From NCBI GenBank assembly GCA_004560375.1, contig SFVC01000005.1, positions 12,808 to 76,807 on the forward strand: DNA of 64,000 nt. Direction: 5' to 3'. This DNA is from a bacterium (GTDB lineage: Bacteria > Bacillota > Clostridia > Oscillospirales > Oscillospiraceae). Of the stretch, positions 1 to 9,492 are shown piece by piece. Below the pieces are notes generated by a model that saw only the letters and a list, made by a program, of their open reading frames with translations, did no database searches and was not told where the DNA came from. The translations under genes and the position numbers were made by a program. Within the stretch, counting starts at the first letter, position 1. Every line of letters begins with the position of its first letter.

Positions 1-177
1 GGCGAGGCCCTGCGTACCGACTTTGTGACCCGGCAGGAGAACGGGCGGCTGACGGTCACCCTGCTGGCGGAGTGCCGGGAGGAGATCGGCCGAACCGTGG
101 AGCGGGACGGGGAAGTGGGGCGGGTGTACGGGGGAAGCGCCGCAACCCCGCCGGAGGATACCAAAGACAACGGCTGA
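1..177 (+). CDS. yqfD: C-terminal end of a YqfD-like sporulation protein (partial)
   Basis: Only the last 58 codons lie in the window; the frame is open from base 1 to a TGA at 175-177. The visible tail contains a beta-strand-like stretch reading LTVTLLAECREEIG, which resembles the end of YqfD, a membrane protein of stage IV sporulation. The position immediately before phoH agrees, because yqfD-phoH-ybeY-era is a conserved Firmicutes order. The last 15 or so residues are polar and look disordered. The call rests mainly on synteny plus this short tail; the membrane part is outside the window. Confidence 0.6.
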   Translation, partial: GEALRTDFVTRQENGRLTVTLLAECREEIGRTVERDGEVGRVYGGSAATPPEDTKDNG

Positions 178-205
178 CAGGCCGTTTACGAAGGAGAAGC
201 GATCC

Positions 206-1183
<978 letters not shown>

Positions 1184-1197
1184 GGACAGCGGGAGAG

Positions 1198-1287
1198 GAG
1201 CGGCAGGCCAGGGCTCTCTCTACAGGCCAGCCCAAGGCTACGGGGCGCTGAGGACTGGCCCTCCGGTCGAGCCCTGGCCTGCCGCTC
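1198..1287. terminator. Long imperfect hairpin between convergent genes
   Basis: A perfect 19-bp inverted repeat (arms 1198-1216 and 1269-1287, core GGCAGGCCAGGGCTC) flanks an inner GGCCAG/CTGGCC pair at 1225-1230 and 1255-1260. It sits exactly between phoH (+) and the 60-aa gene (-), so a bidirectional transcription stop is the simplest reading. There is no clear T-run, so it could instead be a small repeat element. Confidence 0.55.
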
Positions 1288-1303
1288 CACGAGACGGATC
1301 GCG

Positions 1304-1486
1304 TCAGACCTTTTCCAGGCAGGCGTCGGTCAGTTGCATCCCGAGACATAGACCCTGGTAGAAGGACCAGAGGCCGTGGCCCTGGATGGGGAGATCGCGG
1401 AAGTAATCGGGCCAGAAGCGGGGATCGGGTTCGGTGACAAAATAGCGGTAGAGCTGTTCCACAATGACCGGGATAGAATCGTCCAT
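1304..1486 (-). CDS. Small uncharacterised protein, 60 aa
   Basis: Starts at ATG 1486 (reverse strand), 7 bp after a clear AGGAGG; the frame could extend upstream but that would ignore this ribosome site. The protein is acidic and aromatic-rich (many W, Y, F), begins MDDSIPVIVEQLYRYF and has no signal peptide or obvious membrane segment. I do not recognise the family. It has its own consensus promoter and is transcribed divergently from the XRE regulator at 1568, the usual geometry for a regulator and its target. Its AT-rich upstream region differs from the GC-rich surroundings. Confidence 0.6.
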   Translation of the reverse strand: MDDSIPVIVEQLYRYFVTEPDPRFWPDYFRDLPIQGHGLWSFYQGLCLGMQLTDACLEKV

Positions 1487-1526
1487 TTTATGATCCTCCT
1501 GGATATCATAAGTAGTTACGTAATAA

Positions 1527-1555
1527 ATTATAGCACGACAATAGTTATTAGTCAA
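1527..1555 (-). promoter_or_regulatory. Sigma-A promoter for the 60-aa gene
   Basis: On the reverse strand TTGACT (1555-1550), a 17-bp spacer and a perfect TATAAT (1532-1527). The palindrome TTACGTAA (1516-1523) and the repeated AGTTA-type half sites in the same 80-bp gap are candidate operator sequence for the divergent XRE regulator. Confidence 0.75.
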
Positions 1556-1567
1556 GAGGTGACACAG

Positions 1568-1786
1568 GTGATTTTTAATGATAGACTAAAGATATTGCGG
1601 AGTGAATTCGATTTGACCCAGGATAAGGTGGCGAAAGAGTTGGATATGCCGGTAAGAACCTATCAGCGCCTTGAAAGGGACGGCGCCAAAACCCACTATG
1701 ATACCCTTATCAAACTCGCGGATTTTTACGATGTATCGGTAGACTGGCTCATGGGCCGCACAGATAAAAGGGAGGTCAACCGGTAA
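1568..1786 (+). CDS. XRE-family helix-turn-helix regulator
   Basis: 72 aa, one HTH_XRE (Cro/C1) domain: LTQDKVAKELDMPVRTYQRLE gives helices 2-3, and the end DFYDVSVDWLMGRTDKR is typical of the family. Chosen start is GTG 1568 because AAGAGGTGA lies 7 bp upstream; the longer open frame runs back through the opposite gene without a ribosome site. Its TAA overlaps the ybeY ATG by one base (TAATG), so ybeY may be translationally coupled. It probably represses its own region and the divergent 60-aa gene. Presence between phoH and ybeY is unusual. Confidence 0.85.
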   Translation: MIFNDRLKILRSEFDLTQDKVAKELDMPVRTYQRLERDGAKTHYDTLIKLADFYDVSVDWLMGRTDKREVNR

Positions 1787-2277
1787 TGCCAAAGCATGAA
1801 ATGATCGTTTCCACCGACGTTGACGACGTGAGCATACTTGTGCTCCCCTTCCTGAAAAAGGCGATCTGCAAGACCCTGGACGCGGAAGGGGTGGAGGTGC
1901 CCTGCGAGATCAACGTGCTGCTCACCGATGACGAGGGCATTCAAGAGATCAACTGGGATACGCGGAAGGTGGACGCCCCCACCGACGTGCTGTCCTTCCC
2001 CATGTTCGACCTGGCCCCGGGGGACAAGCCGTCGGAGGCGGACGCCGACCCCGCCACCGGCCTGGTGCCCCTGGGCGATATGTGCATCTCCCTGGAGCGG
2101 GCCGTGGCCCAGGCGGAGGAGTACGGCCACTCCAACCACCGGGAGCTGGCCTACTTAGCGGTTCACTCCGTGCTCCATCTGCTGGGCTACGACCACCTGG
2201 ACGAGGGGCCCATGAAGGCCCAGATGCGGGCGCGGGAGGAGGCCATCCTGGCGGAGCTGGGCCTGGAGCGAGACTAA
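1786..2277 (+). CDS. ybeY: Endoribonuclease YbeY (16S rRNA 3' end maturation)
   Basis: 163 aa with the diagnostic zinc motif HSVLHLLGYDH (His127, His131, His137), the single-strand endoribonuclease centre of YbeY used in 16S rRNA maturation and ribosome quality control. ATG 1786 overlaps the stop of the XRE gene and has GGAGGT 9 bp upstream; Met6 is a possible alternative. Length and ETD-like segment (INWDTRKVDAPTDVLSFP) fit the family. Lies directly ahead of era, the usual partner in ribosome assembly. Confidence 0.95.
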   Translation: MPKHEMIVSTDVDDVSILVLPFLKKAICKTLDAEGVEVPCEINVLLTDDEGIQEINWDTRKVDAPTDVLSFPMFDLAPGDKPSEADADPATGLVPLGDMCISLERAVAQAEEYGHSNHRELAYLAVHSVLHLLGYDHLDEGPMKAQMRAREEAILAELGLERD

Positions 2278-2318
2278 AGGACAAACACAAAAATGCTCAA
2301 GAAAGTTGAGGATCACCT

Positions 2319-3212
2319 ATGAACATCAAGAAAAGCGGCATCATCACCATCTGCGGACGGCCTAACGTGGGCAAGTCCACCCTGACCAACACCCTGGCGG
2401 GGGAGAAGATCGCCATCGTCTCCCCCAAGCCCCAGACCACCCGGAACCGGATCTGTGCCGTTCTCAACCGGGGGGACAGCCAGTTCGTGTTTGTGGACAC
2501 GCCGGGGCTCCACAAGGCCCGCACCCGGCTGGGAGATTACATGGTGAAGGTGGTGCGCCAGTCGGTAGCGGACGTGGACGGGGTGATGCTGCTGGTGGAG
2601 CCGGTGGATCACATCGGCCCCCCGGAGCAGGAGCTCATCGACCGCATCAAGGCACTGGGGGCCCCCGCCGCGCTGGTGATCAACAAGATCGACACGGTGG
2701 AGAAGGAGAAGCTGCTCTCGGTGATGGCGGTGTACGGCGCGGCCTTTGATTGGGACGCGGTGGTGCCCATCTCCGCCAAGACCGGGGAGGGTGTGGACGA
2801 GCTGCTGGAGGTGCTGGGCGGCTGGCTGCCCGAGGGGCCCCAGCTGTTCCCCGACGGGGCGGTGACGGATCAGCCGGAGCGGCAGATCATGGCGGAGATC
2901 GTCCGGGAAAAGCTGCTGCGGGAGCTGGACAAGGAGATCCCCCACGGCACGGCGGTGGAGGTGACGAAATTCTCCCAGCGGGACAACGACATCATCGACT
3001 GCCACGTGACCATCTACTGTGAGAAGGCGTCCCACAAGGGGATCATCATCGGCAAGGGCGGGGCCATGCTGAAGAAGATCAGCACCCAGGCCCGGCGGGA
3101 CATGGAGGCCTTCATGGGGGCCAAGGTGTACCTGGAGACGTGGGTGAAGGTAAAGGAGAACTGGCGGGACAACCCGGCGGCCATCCAGAACTTTGGCTAC
3201 ACGGAGGATTGA
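2319..3212 (+). CDS. era: GTPase Era
   Basis: 297 aa, full length. G1 motif GRPNVGKS at 13-20, the switch region with TTRNRI, G3 DTPGLH and G4 NKID are visible, followed by the C-terminal KH domain (about 205-290) with the GKGG turn in IIIGKGGAMLKKI. Era binds the 3' end of 16S rRNA and checks 30S assembly. The ybeY-era spacing is 41 bp; the diacylglycerol kinase and cytidine deaminase genes that often sit between or next to them elsewhere are absent. GAGGAT precedes ATG 2319. Confidence 0.97.
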   Translation: MNIKKSGIITICGRPNVGKSTLTNTLAGEKIAIVSPKPQTTRNRICAVLNRGDSQFVFVDTPGLHKARTRLGDYMVKVVRQSVADVDGVMLLVEPVDHIGPPEQELIDRIKALGAPAALVINKIDTVEKEKLLSVMAVYGAAFDWDAVVPISAKTGEGVDELLEVLGGWLPEGPQLFPDGAVTDQPERQIMAEIVREKLLRELDKEIPHGTAVEVTKFSQRDNDIIDCHVTIYCEKASHKGIIIGKGGAMLKKISTQARRDMEAFMGAKVYLETWVKVKENWRDNPAAIQNFGYTED

Positions 3213-3215
3213 GCC

Positions 3216-3860
3216 ATGAAGCAGAAAGAGAAAAAAGAGCGCAAACTCACCAAGGCTGAGCTGCGCCGCAAGGCCCGCTTCGAGGCGCTGGCGGCGGACA
3301 TGGAGGAGCGGGGCTGGACGGCCCACAACCTGACCATCGGCGTGGTAAAGGCCAACATTTTGGCCTTTTTCGTGATGTTTCCCTTTGCGCTGGCGGTTGC
3401 CATCTGGTATCTGATGGTGAACGGCAGCCTGAACGAGCCGTCCCTGACGGATATGCTGTTGCTGCTGGTATTGTTGATTGCCCTGCTGGCGGCCCACGAG
3501 GGGATCCACGGGCTGGTGTGGGGGCTGTGCGCCCCCAGCGGCTTTCGCTCTATCGAGTTCGGCATCGTCTGGGCGGTGCTGTCCCCCTACTGCACCTGCG
3601 CCGAGCCCATGAAAAAGGGGCAGTACCTGCTGGGATCCGCCATGCCCACCCTGATACTGGGCTTTGGGCTGGGGATCGTGGCCGTCTACACGGGGGTGAG
3701 CCTGCTGCTGTACCTGGCCGTGCTGATGATCCTGGGCGGCGGCGGGGACTTCTGCATCATCCTGAAGCTGCTGGCCTACCGGCCCCAGGGCGAGGTGGTG
3801 TACTGCGATCACCCCTATGAGGTGGGCCTTGTGGCCTTTGAGCGGCCCGCCGGGGCCTGA
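3216..3860 (+). CDS. DUF3267 membrane protein (putative zincin)
   Basis: 214 aa. A basic N-terminus is followed by at least four hydrophobic segments (about 48-66, 77-95, 125-145, 150-170). Between the second and third is AAHEGIHGL, a HExxH-type motif characteristic of DUF3267 proteins, which are thought to be membrane metalloproteases of unknown substrate. It starts 3 bp after era, with the GGAGG inside the era 3' end serving as ribosome site, so it is cotranscribed. Function is inferred from the motif only. Confidence 0.75.
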   Translation: MKQKEKKERKLTKAELRRKARFEALAADMEERGWTAHNLTIGVVKANILAFFVMFPFALAVAIWYLMVNGSLNEPSLTDMLLLLVLLIALLAAHEGIHGLVWGLCAPSGFRSIEFGIVWAVLSPYCTCAEPMKKGQYLLGSAMPTLILGFGLGIVAVYTGVSLLLYLAVLMILGGGGDFCIILKLLAYRPQGEVVYCDHPYEVGLVAFERPAGA

Positions 3861-3905
3861 TCAAACGCGCGCAAAATTTCCCTGTCATAAACGCCGCCCG
3901 CCCGT

Positions 3906-3963
3906 CCATGCTATCAGCGTGGAGAGATACACTTCCTCCATCCATGGGATCAACGTGGACAGA
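3906..3963 (+). repeat. Imperfect direct repeat ahead of the yqzL-like gene
   Basis: Two copies of a roughly 22-bp unit at 3906-3927 and 3942-3963 share CCATG..ATCA.CGTGGA.AGA. They lie in the 117-bp gap between the DUF3267 gene and the yqzL-like gene. No promoter is evident in the gap; the repeats may be a protein-binding site or a small duplication. Confidence 0.4.
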
Positions 3964-3977
3964 CGGGAGGGACTGCG

Positions 3978-4157
3978 ATGAACACAGAGCTTTGGAACCT
4001 GTTTTGGACCACCGGGATGCCGGAGGCCTGGCTGATGAGCCGGAACGGGGAGGAGCCCACCCCCGACCGGCCGGAGACGGCGAGCGGGACAGGCCCGCTG
4101 GCCTTCCCCCCCGGCCGGCTGAATATCGCCCCCGGCGGCCCGGAGCGGATGTATTGA
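3978..4157 (+). CDS. YqzL-like small protein
   Basis: 59 aa from ATG 3978 (GGGAGG 7 bp upstream) to TGA 4155-4157. The N-terminus MNTELWNLFWTTGMPEAWLM fits the short YqzL family (aromatic-rich start, then a TG.xxAYL-like turn), and its position between era and recO is where yqzL sits in Bacillus and Clostridia. The C-terminal half is a Pro/Gly-rich extension not typical of the family. The role of YqzL is unknown. Confidence 0.65.
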   Translation: MNTELWNLFWTTGMPEAWLMSRNGEEPTPDRPETASGTGPLAFPPGRLNIAPGGPERMY

Positions 4158-4199
4158 CAGAACCACGCCCCGCGCAGGGGCGTACATAGGAGCGCCGTT

Positions 4200-4955
4200 A
4201 TGCACCTGACAACAAACGCCCTCGTGCTGCGCGAGACGAACTACAAGGAATCGGATAAAATTTTGACCCTGCTGACGGAACAGGAGGGGAAGCTCACTGT
4301 GTCCGCCCGGGGGTGCCGGAAGAAAGGCAGCCCCATCGCCGCCGCCTGTCAGCTGCTGGCTTGGGGGGAGTTCACCCTGTATGAGTTCCGGGAGATGTGG
4401 TCGGTGAAGGAGACGGCGTCGGAGCGGCTGTTTGACGGGATCCGGACGGATCTGGAAAAGCTGTCCCTGGCCAGCTACCTGGCGGAGGTCACCGAGGCGC
4501 TGGCGGAGGAGGGCCAGCCCGATCCCGGCCTGCTGTCGGTGACGCTGAACTGCCTCCACGCCCTGGATAAGCTGCCGACGCCCCCGGCCCAGGTCAAGAC
4601 CGCCTTCGAGTGGCGGGCCATGGCGCTGGCGGGGTATGAGCCCCAGCTGGAGCGGTGCGGGGTGTGCCTCCGGGAGAAGCCGGTGGAGCCCCACATCCAC
4701 CTGGGGGAGGGCACCGTCCACTGCGCCGCCTGCCGGGACAGGCTGGGGGAGGGGGTGTCCATGCCGCTCACCGACTCGGCGCTGGCCGCCCTGCGGCACG
4801 TGGTGTGGGGCCCCCGGAAGCGGCTGCTGTCCTTCCGGCTGGACGGGGAGGGCATGAAGCGCTTAGGCGATGCCTCGGAGGCCTATCTCATGACCCGGCT
4901 GGAGCGGGGCTTCCGGACGCTGGACTTCTACAAGCGGATCAGACCGGAGGGCTGA
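4200..4955 (+). CDS. recO: DNA repair protein RecO
   Basis: 251 aa, normal length. An N-terminal OB-fold (about 1-80, starting MHLTTNALVLRETNYKESDK) loads RecA with RecF/RecR onto SSB-coated single strands. A four-cysteine zinc site is visible: Cys153, Cys156, Cys175 and Cys178 (CGVC...CAAC). ATG 4200 is supported by AGGAG upstream. It follows the yqzL-like gene by 42 bp as in other Firmicutes. Confidence 0.95.
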   Translation: MHLTTNALVLRETNYKESDKILTLLTEQEGKLTVSARGCRKKGSPIAAACQLLAWGEFTLYEFREMWSVKETASERLFDGIRTDLEKLSLASYLAEVTEALAEEGQPDPGLLSVTLNCLHALDKLPTPPAQVKTAFEWRAMALAGYEPQLERCGVCLREKPVEPHIHLGEGTVHCAACRDRLGEGVSMPLTDSALAALRHVVWGPRKRLLSFRLDGEGMKRLGDASEAYLMTRLERGFRTLDFYKRIRPEG

Positions 4956-4985
4956 GGGCTGTGGGAGCAAAGGGAGACGTATGAA

Positions 4986-6503
4986 ATGGGTGAAGAAATG
5001 GGGCTGGGGAGCGAGAGAGCCTGGAGCGCTCTGGAGCGGCTGCTGCTGGGGTTAACCTTCGGCTGCTTCGGGCTGATGGCCCTGGCCGTGTCCGTGCTGA
5101 GCGCGTGTCAACTGGCGGTGGGGATGGGAAGCTGGCCGATGAAGCTGCTGTGCGTACTTGTGCCTGCCGCGGCCCTGACGGGGCTGGCAGCGCTGTGCCG
5201 GAGGGCGGAGGAGAGTGGGGCTGGGCGATTTGCCCTGCTGCTGTTTCTGGGCGCTTTCGCGTTGAAGGGGGCCTTTGCCGCCGTGGTGGATACCTAGCCG
5301 GTCAGCGATTTTGCTGCGCTTTACTTGGGCGCCGTGGAGCTGGCTCAGAATGGTACGCCCCTTTCAGTGCAGCCCTACTTTCAGATGTGGCCCTATCAGA
5401 GCGGGCAGGCATTGTATCTGGCGGCGCTGGTGAAGCTGTTTGGGGAGGATCTGCTATGGATTAAGCTGTTCAACGCCCTGTGGGCCGCCTTCACCAGCGT
5501 GATGGTGTATGCCCTGGCCCGGCGCATTTCCTCGGAGGGAGGCGCACGGGCGGCGGCGGTGCTGTATACATTTTATCCGGGCACCTGGCTGCTGCTGCCG
5601 GTGCTCACCAACCAGCACCTGTCGGAGCTGCTGTTTATGCTGGCCTTCTGGCTGTATACCACCCCGGCGCAGGCGGGAAAAAAGCGGCTGGGCCTGGCGG
5701 CGGCAGCGGGGGCGGTGCTGGCCCTGGGAAATGCCATACGCCCGGCGGCTATTGTGGCCCTGGCGGCGGCTGGGTGTTTGATGGTGCTGGAACTGCTTCG
5801 AGAGCGCCGGAGCGGCGGGCGGAGGCTGGCTGCCGCCATAGTCCGCTTCGCCCTGTTTGCGGCGGTGTACGTCGGGGTGATGGGGGCCTTGGGCGGGCTG
5901 ACCCGGCTGAGCGGGGTGAATGAGTACGGCTTGGACAGCAGTTGCCCGGAGTGGAAATTCGCCTGTGGATTGAATGAGGAGACCAGCGGCTGCTACAGCG
6001 CGGCGGATGCGAAGCTGATCTTTTATGAGAGCGAGAACCCCAGGCAGGCCGCCCGGGAGCTGGCGCTGGAGCGGATCCAGATGCCGCCCGCCCGGCTGCT
6101 GAGGCTGCTGGGGAACAAGATCCGGATCATGTGGGGCGGCTATGAGGAGACCATATGGATGCTGACCCCCAATGTGGTGGAGCAGATCGACGCCTCGGCT
6201 CTGCCGGTGTGCACAGAGCAGCTCAGCTGGTGGACGAAGATGCTGTCCTGCGGAGTGTACAGCCTGAGCTTTTTGCTGATGGCCCTGGGGGGCGCTGTGG
6301 GGCGGAAAAAGGAGCGGGAGGCCGCGCAACTTTTGGCGCTGGTATCGCTGGCCTACTTCGGGGTGCACCTGTTCATCGAGATCCAGCCCCGCTACCGCTC
6401 GCTGATGTACGCCGTGGCATTCCCACTGACCGCTCTGGGCTTCGACGGGCTGTGGGCCCTTTGGGAGCGGAGGAAAAAGAGCCGGACGGTTCGGAAAACA
6501 TAG
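4986..6503 (+). pseudogene. GT39-like membrane glycosyltransferase interrupted by an in-frame TAG
   Basis: Both halves are in one reading frame: 4986-5294 encodes 103 aa, TAG at 5295-5297, then the frame stays open to 6503. Without the stop the product would be 505 aa. It has many hydrophobic segments, and the region after the stop (SDFAALYLGAVELAQNG) looks like the conserved first periplasmic loop of GT39/ArnT/PMT-like enzymes that transfer sugars from polyprenyl phosphate. A single base change explains the stop. There is no second ribosome site right after it, so the C-terminal part is probably not made unless restarted at ATG 5385 or GTG codons. It sits 30 bp after recO. A sequencing error is possible. 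Confidence 0.75.
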
Positions 6504-6524
6504 GAAAATTTTGAGGAAATTGCT

Positions 6525-8909
6525 ATGACACCATTATTTGAAAAATCCATCGAGACCCTGGAGCTGCCCCGGGTGCTGGCCCTGCTGGCCAACGAGGCGG
6601 CCACCGAGGAGGGCAAGGAGCGCTGCCTGGCCCTGCGGCCCATCGGCGTGCAAAACGACGTGAGCCGTTTGCAAAAACAGACCTCCGCCGCCTTTGACCT
6701 GCTGGTGAAGCACGGCACCCCGTCCCTGTCGGGCATCCGCCCGGTGGCGGCGGCCCTCCAGCGGGCGGATCGGGGGGGCGCGCTGAACACCCGGGAGCTG
6801 CTGGACATCGCCCAGGTGCTGCGCTGCGCCCGCTCCGTCCGGGAATATGGCTCCGGAAACGGAGAGGTCAAGACCGTCCTGGACGGCTACTTCGAGAGCC
6901 TCACCGCCAACCGCTTTTTGGAGGACAAGATCACCGGCTCCATCCTCAGCGAGGAGGAGATCGCCGACGCCGCCTCCCCGGAGCTGGCCGACATCCGGCG
7001 GCACATCCGGGCGGCGGCGGGCAAGGTGCGGGACGTGCTGAACCGGCTCATCTCGTCCAACCAGTCCAAGTATCTCCAGGACGCCATCATCACCATGCGG
7101 GGCGGGCGGTACGTGGTGCCCGTCAAGAGCGAGCACAAGAACGAGATCCCCGGCCTGGTGCACGACGTGTCCGGCTCCGGCGGCACCTTCTTCATCGAGC
7201 CCATGGGGGTGGTGAACGCCAACAACGAGCTGCGGGAGCTCCAGGTCAAGGAGCAGAAGGAGATCGAGCGCATTTTAGCGGAGCTGTCCGCCGACTGCGC
7301 CGGATTCAAGACCGACATCGAGGACGACTACCAGACCCTGATTTCCCTGGACTGCATCTTTGCCCGGGCCAAGCTGTCCTCCGCCATGGGGGCCATGGAG
7401 CCAGCTCTGGGGGATCACATCGAGCTGCGCCGGGCCCGCCACCCCCTGCTGGATCCCAAGACCGCCGTCCGCAACGATCTGCGGCTGGGCGGGGGATTCG
7501 ACACCCTGGTGATCACCGGCCCCAACACCGGCGGCAAGACGGTGACGCTGAAAACTCTGGGTCTGCTGACCCTGATGGCCCAGTGCGGGCTGCATATCCC
7601 GGCGGCGGACGGATCCACCGTCAAGGTGTGCTCCGCCGTACTGGCGGACATCGGGGACGAGCAGTCCATCGACCAGTCCCTGTCCACCTTCTCCTCCCAC
7701 ATGACCAACATTGTGTCCATCCTGGAGCAGGCGGACGACGAGACGCTGATTTTGTTCGACGAGCTGGGCGCGGGCACCGACCCGGTGGAGGGCGCGGCCC
7801 TGGCCGCCGCCATCATCGAGTCCGCCCGGGCCATGGGGGCCCATGTGGCCGCCACCACCCACTATGCCGAGCTGAAGGTGTACGCCATGACCACCAAGGG
7901 GGTGGAGAACGCCTCCTGCGAGTTCGACGTGGAGACCCTGGCCCCCACCTACCGGGTGCTCATCGGCATCCCGGGCAAGTCCAACGCCTTCGCCATTTCC
8001 AGGCGGCTGGGCCTGCCCGACTATATCATCCAGAAGGCGGCGGATCGCATCGACGCGGAGAACGTGCGCTTTGAGGACGTGCTCAGCCAGCTGGACGTAC
8101 AGCGCCAGGCCATGGAGAAGGAGAAGGAGAAGGCCGCCCAGCTGCGCCGGGAGATGGAGGAGGATCGGGCCAAGGCAGAGGAATACCGCGCTCACATCGA
8201 GGAGGAGCGGAGGAAGGCAACGGAGAAGGCCCAGGCGGAGGCCCGGGCCATCCTGTCGCAGGCCCGGGACGCCGCGGATCAGACCTTCAAGGAGCTCAAC
8301 GAGATGCGCCGCCGCCAGGAGCAGGCCCGGGACTGGGTGGATGACAACGAGCAGCGCTCAGAATTGCGTCGGAAGCTGAACGAGGCGGACGCCGCCCTGG
8401 GCGGACAAAAAGAGGAGCTGCCGCCCCCGCCCCCTACCCGGGAGGCTGTGCCGGGCGACACGGTGGAGCTGATCAAAACGGGCACCCAGGCGGAGGTCGT
8501 CGGGGTGAACAAGGACGGCACCCTCCAGCTCCAGGCGGGCATTTTGAAGCTGAAGGCCAAACAGGAGGAGGTTCGGGTGCTGGAGGACGTCACCGCCCGG
8601 AAGAAGCAGAGCGCCAGGGACAAGGCCCGGGCCGCCTCGGTGAGCCGCCCCTTCCGGGCCTCCGCCGCCAAAGCGGAGCTGGATCTGCGGGGCATGATGG
8701 TGGACGAGGCCATCGGCGCGGTGGATCTGTTCCTGGACAACGCCCTCATGGGCAAGCTGGAGACGGTGACCATCATCCATGGCAAGGGCACCGGGGCGCT
8801 GCGAAAGGCGGTGCGGGAGCATCTGAAAAAGAGCCGCTACGTGAAGGAGTACCGCCCCGGCGTGTACGGCGAAGGGGAGGACGGCGTTACGGTGGCGACG
8901 CTGCGATAG
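6525..8909 (+). CDS. mutS2: Endonuclease MutS2
   Basis: 794 aa. Core and clamp domains (about 1-310) precede the MutS-type ATPase with Walker A GPNTGGKT at 332-339 and Walker B ILFDELGAGTDP. A charged coiled coil follows (about 515-625) and a C-terminal Smr nuclease domain (about 715-794) with the LDLRGMMVDEA and HGKGTGAL motifs. MutS2 lacks the mismatch-reading domain; it acts on branched DNA and collided ribosomes. Start ATG 6525 follows TTGAGGAAA. Confidence 0.96.
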   Translation: MTPLFEKSIETLELPRVLALLANEAATEEGKERCLALRPIGVQNDVSRLQKQTSAAFDLLVKHGTPSLSGIRPVAAALQRADRGGALNTRELLDIAQVLRCARSVREYGSGNGEVKTVLDGYFESLTANRFLEDKITGSILSEEEIADAASPELADIRRHIRAAAGKVRDVLNRLISSNQSKYLQDAIITMRGGRYVVPVKSEHKNEIPGLVHDVSGSGGTFFIEPMGVVNANNELRELQVKEQKEIERILAELSADCAGFKTDIEDDYQTLISLDCIFARAKLSSAMGAMEPALGDHIELRRARHPLLDPKTAVRNDLRLGGGFDTLVITGPNTGGKTVTLKTLGLLTLMAQCGLHIPAADGSTVKVCSAVLADIGDEQSIDQSLSTFSSHMTNIVSILEQADDETLILFDELGAGTDPVEGAALAAAIIESARAMGAHVAATTHYAELKVYAMTTKGVENASCEFDVETLAPTYRVLIGIPGKSNAFAISRRLGLPDYIIQKAADRIDAENVRFEDVLSQLDVQRQAMEKEKEKAAQLRREMEEDRAKAEEYRAHIEEERRKATEKAQAEARAILSQARDAADQTFKELNEMRRRQEQARDWVDDNEQRSELRRKLNEADAALGGQKEELPPPPPTREAVPGDTVELIKTGTQAEVVGVNKDGTLQLQAGILKLKAKQEEVRVLEDVTARKKQSARDKARAASVSRPFRASAAKAELDLRGMMVDEAIGAVDLFLDNALMGKLETVTIIHGKGTGALRKAVREHLKKSRYVKEYRPGVYGEGEDGVTVATLR

Positions 8910-9020
8910 GGAAGGCGGTCTAACCTGCTCCCCGGCGTTGTCCGCCCCTTGCGGACGGGAAAGTAGTAAATTGTAGATGGTTTTACTGAAAGAGCCTGTG
9001 AGAATTTGGTGAAAATGCTC

Positions 9021-9050
9021 TTGACGTTTGGGGGCTAAATTTGGTATCCT
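9021..9050 (+). promoter_or_regulatory. Sigma-A promoter for the HPr gene
   Basis: TTGACG (9021-9026), an 18-bp spacer and TATCCT (9045-9050), leaving a leader of about 70 bases before ATG 9126. A GTCCGC/GCGGAC hairpin at 8940-8956 lies upstream, after mutS2, but has no T-run. Confidence 0.65.
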
Positions 9051-9125
9051 ATCAGCGTACAAAGATTCGGGGCGGGGGCAGAAACTGTCCGGAGCCGAAA
9101 CTTTCTATGATGGAGGGGAACGCTC

Positions 9126-9389
9126 ATGTTCATGAAAGAGACTACGGTAAACAACCAGGTCGGCCTGCACGCCCGTCCGGCCACGTTTTTTATCCAGAAA
9201 GCCAACGAGTTCAAAAGCTCCATCTGGGTGGAGAAGGAAGACCGCCGCGTGAACGCCAAGAGCCTGCTGGGCGTGCTGTCCCTGGGCATCGTGAAGGGCA
9301 CGGCCATCAACCTCATTGCCGACGGCCCCGATGAGGAGGCCGCCATCAGCGCCCTGGTGGAGTTGATCAACTCCGAGTTTTCCGAGTAA
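9126..9389 (+). CDS. HPr-family phosphocarrier protein
   Basis: 87 aa, the standard HPr length. The active-site segment GLHARPA places the phosphorylatable histidine at position 15, and Ser46 sits in NAKSLLGVLSLGI, the HPr kinase target that controls catabolite repression in Firmicutes. Having both residues at canonical positions supports ATG 9126, which has GGAGGGG 7 bp before it. It stands alone with its own promoter and terminator, not next to ptsI, so it could be ptsH or a Crh-like second copy; His15 favours a functioning PTS carrier. Confidence 0.93.
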   Translation: MFMKETTVNNQVGLHARPATFFIQKANEFKSSIWVEKEDRRVNAKSLLGVLSLGIVKGTAINLIADGPDEEAAISALVELINSEFSE

Positions 9390-9405
9390 ACCTGACTCGC
9401 ATGGA

Positions 9406-9434
9406 AAAGCGCCGCGGTGAGCGGCGCTTTTTTT
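9406..9434 (+). terminator. Intrinsic terminator after HPr
   Basis: Perfect 10-bp stem AAAGCGCCGC (9406-9415), loop GGTGA, complementary arm to 9430, and seven T from 9428 to 9434. Confidence 0.95.
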
Positions 9435-9492
9435 CCCTTTGCGGGCTTGCCGAAGGCCCCGAGGCGGATTGCTTCCGAGAAAGGAGCCCCCT

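Noticed and set aside
5295..5297. TAG as a readthrough or pyrrolysine codon
   Set aside because: No stem structure or pyrrolysine genes are visible and many other genes here end normally; a mutation or sequencing error is simpler.
8940..8956. GTCCGC/GCGGAC hairpin as a mutS2 terminator
   Set aside because: A 6-bp stem without a T-run is weak; kept only as a remark with the HPr promoter.
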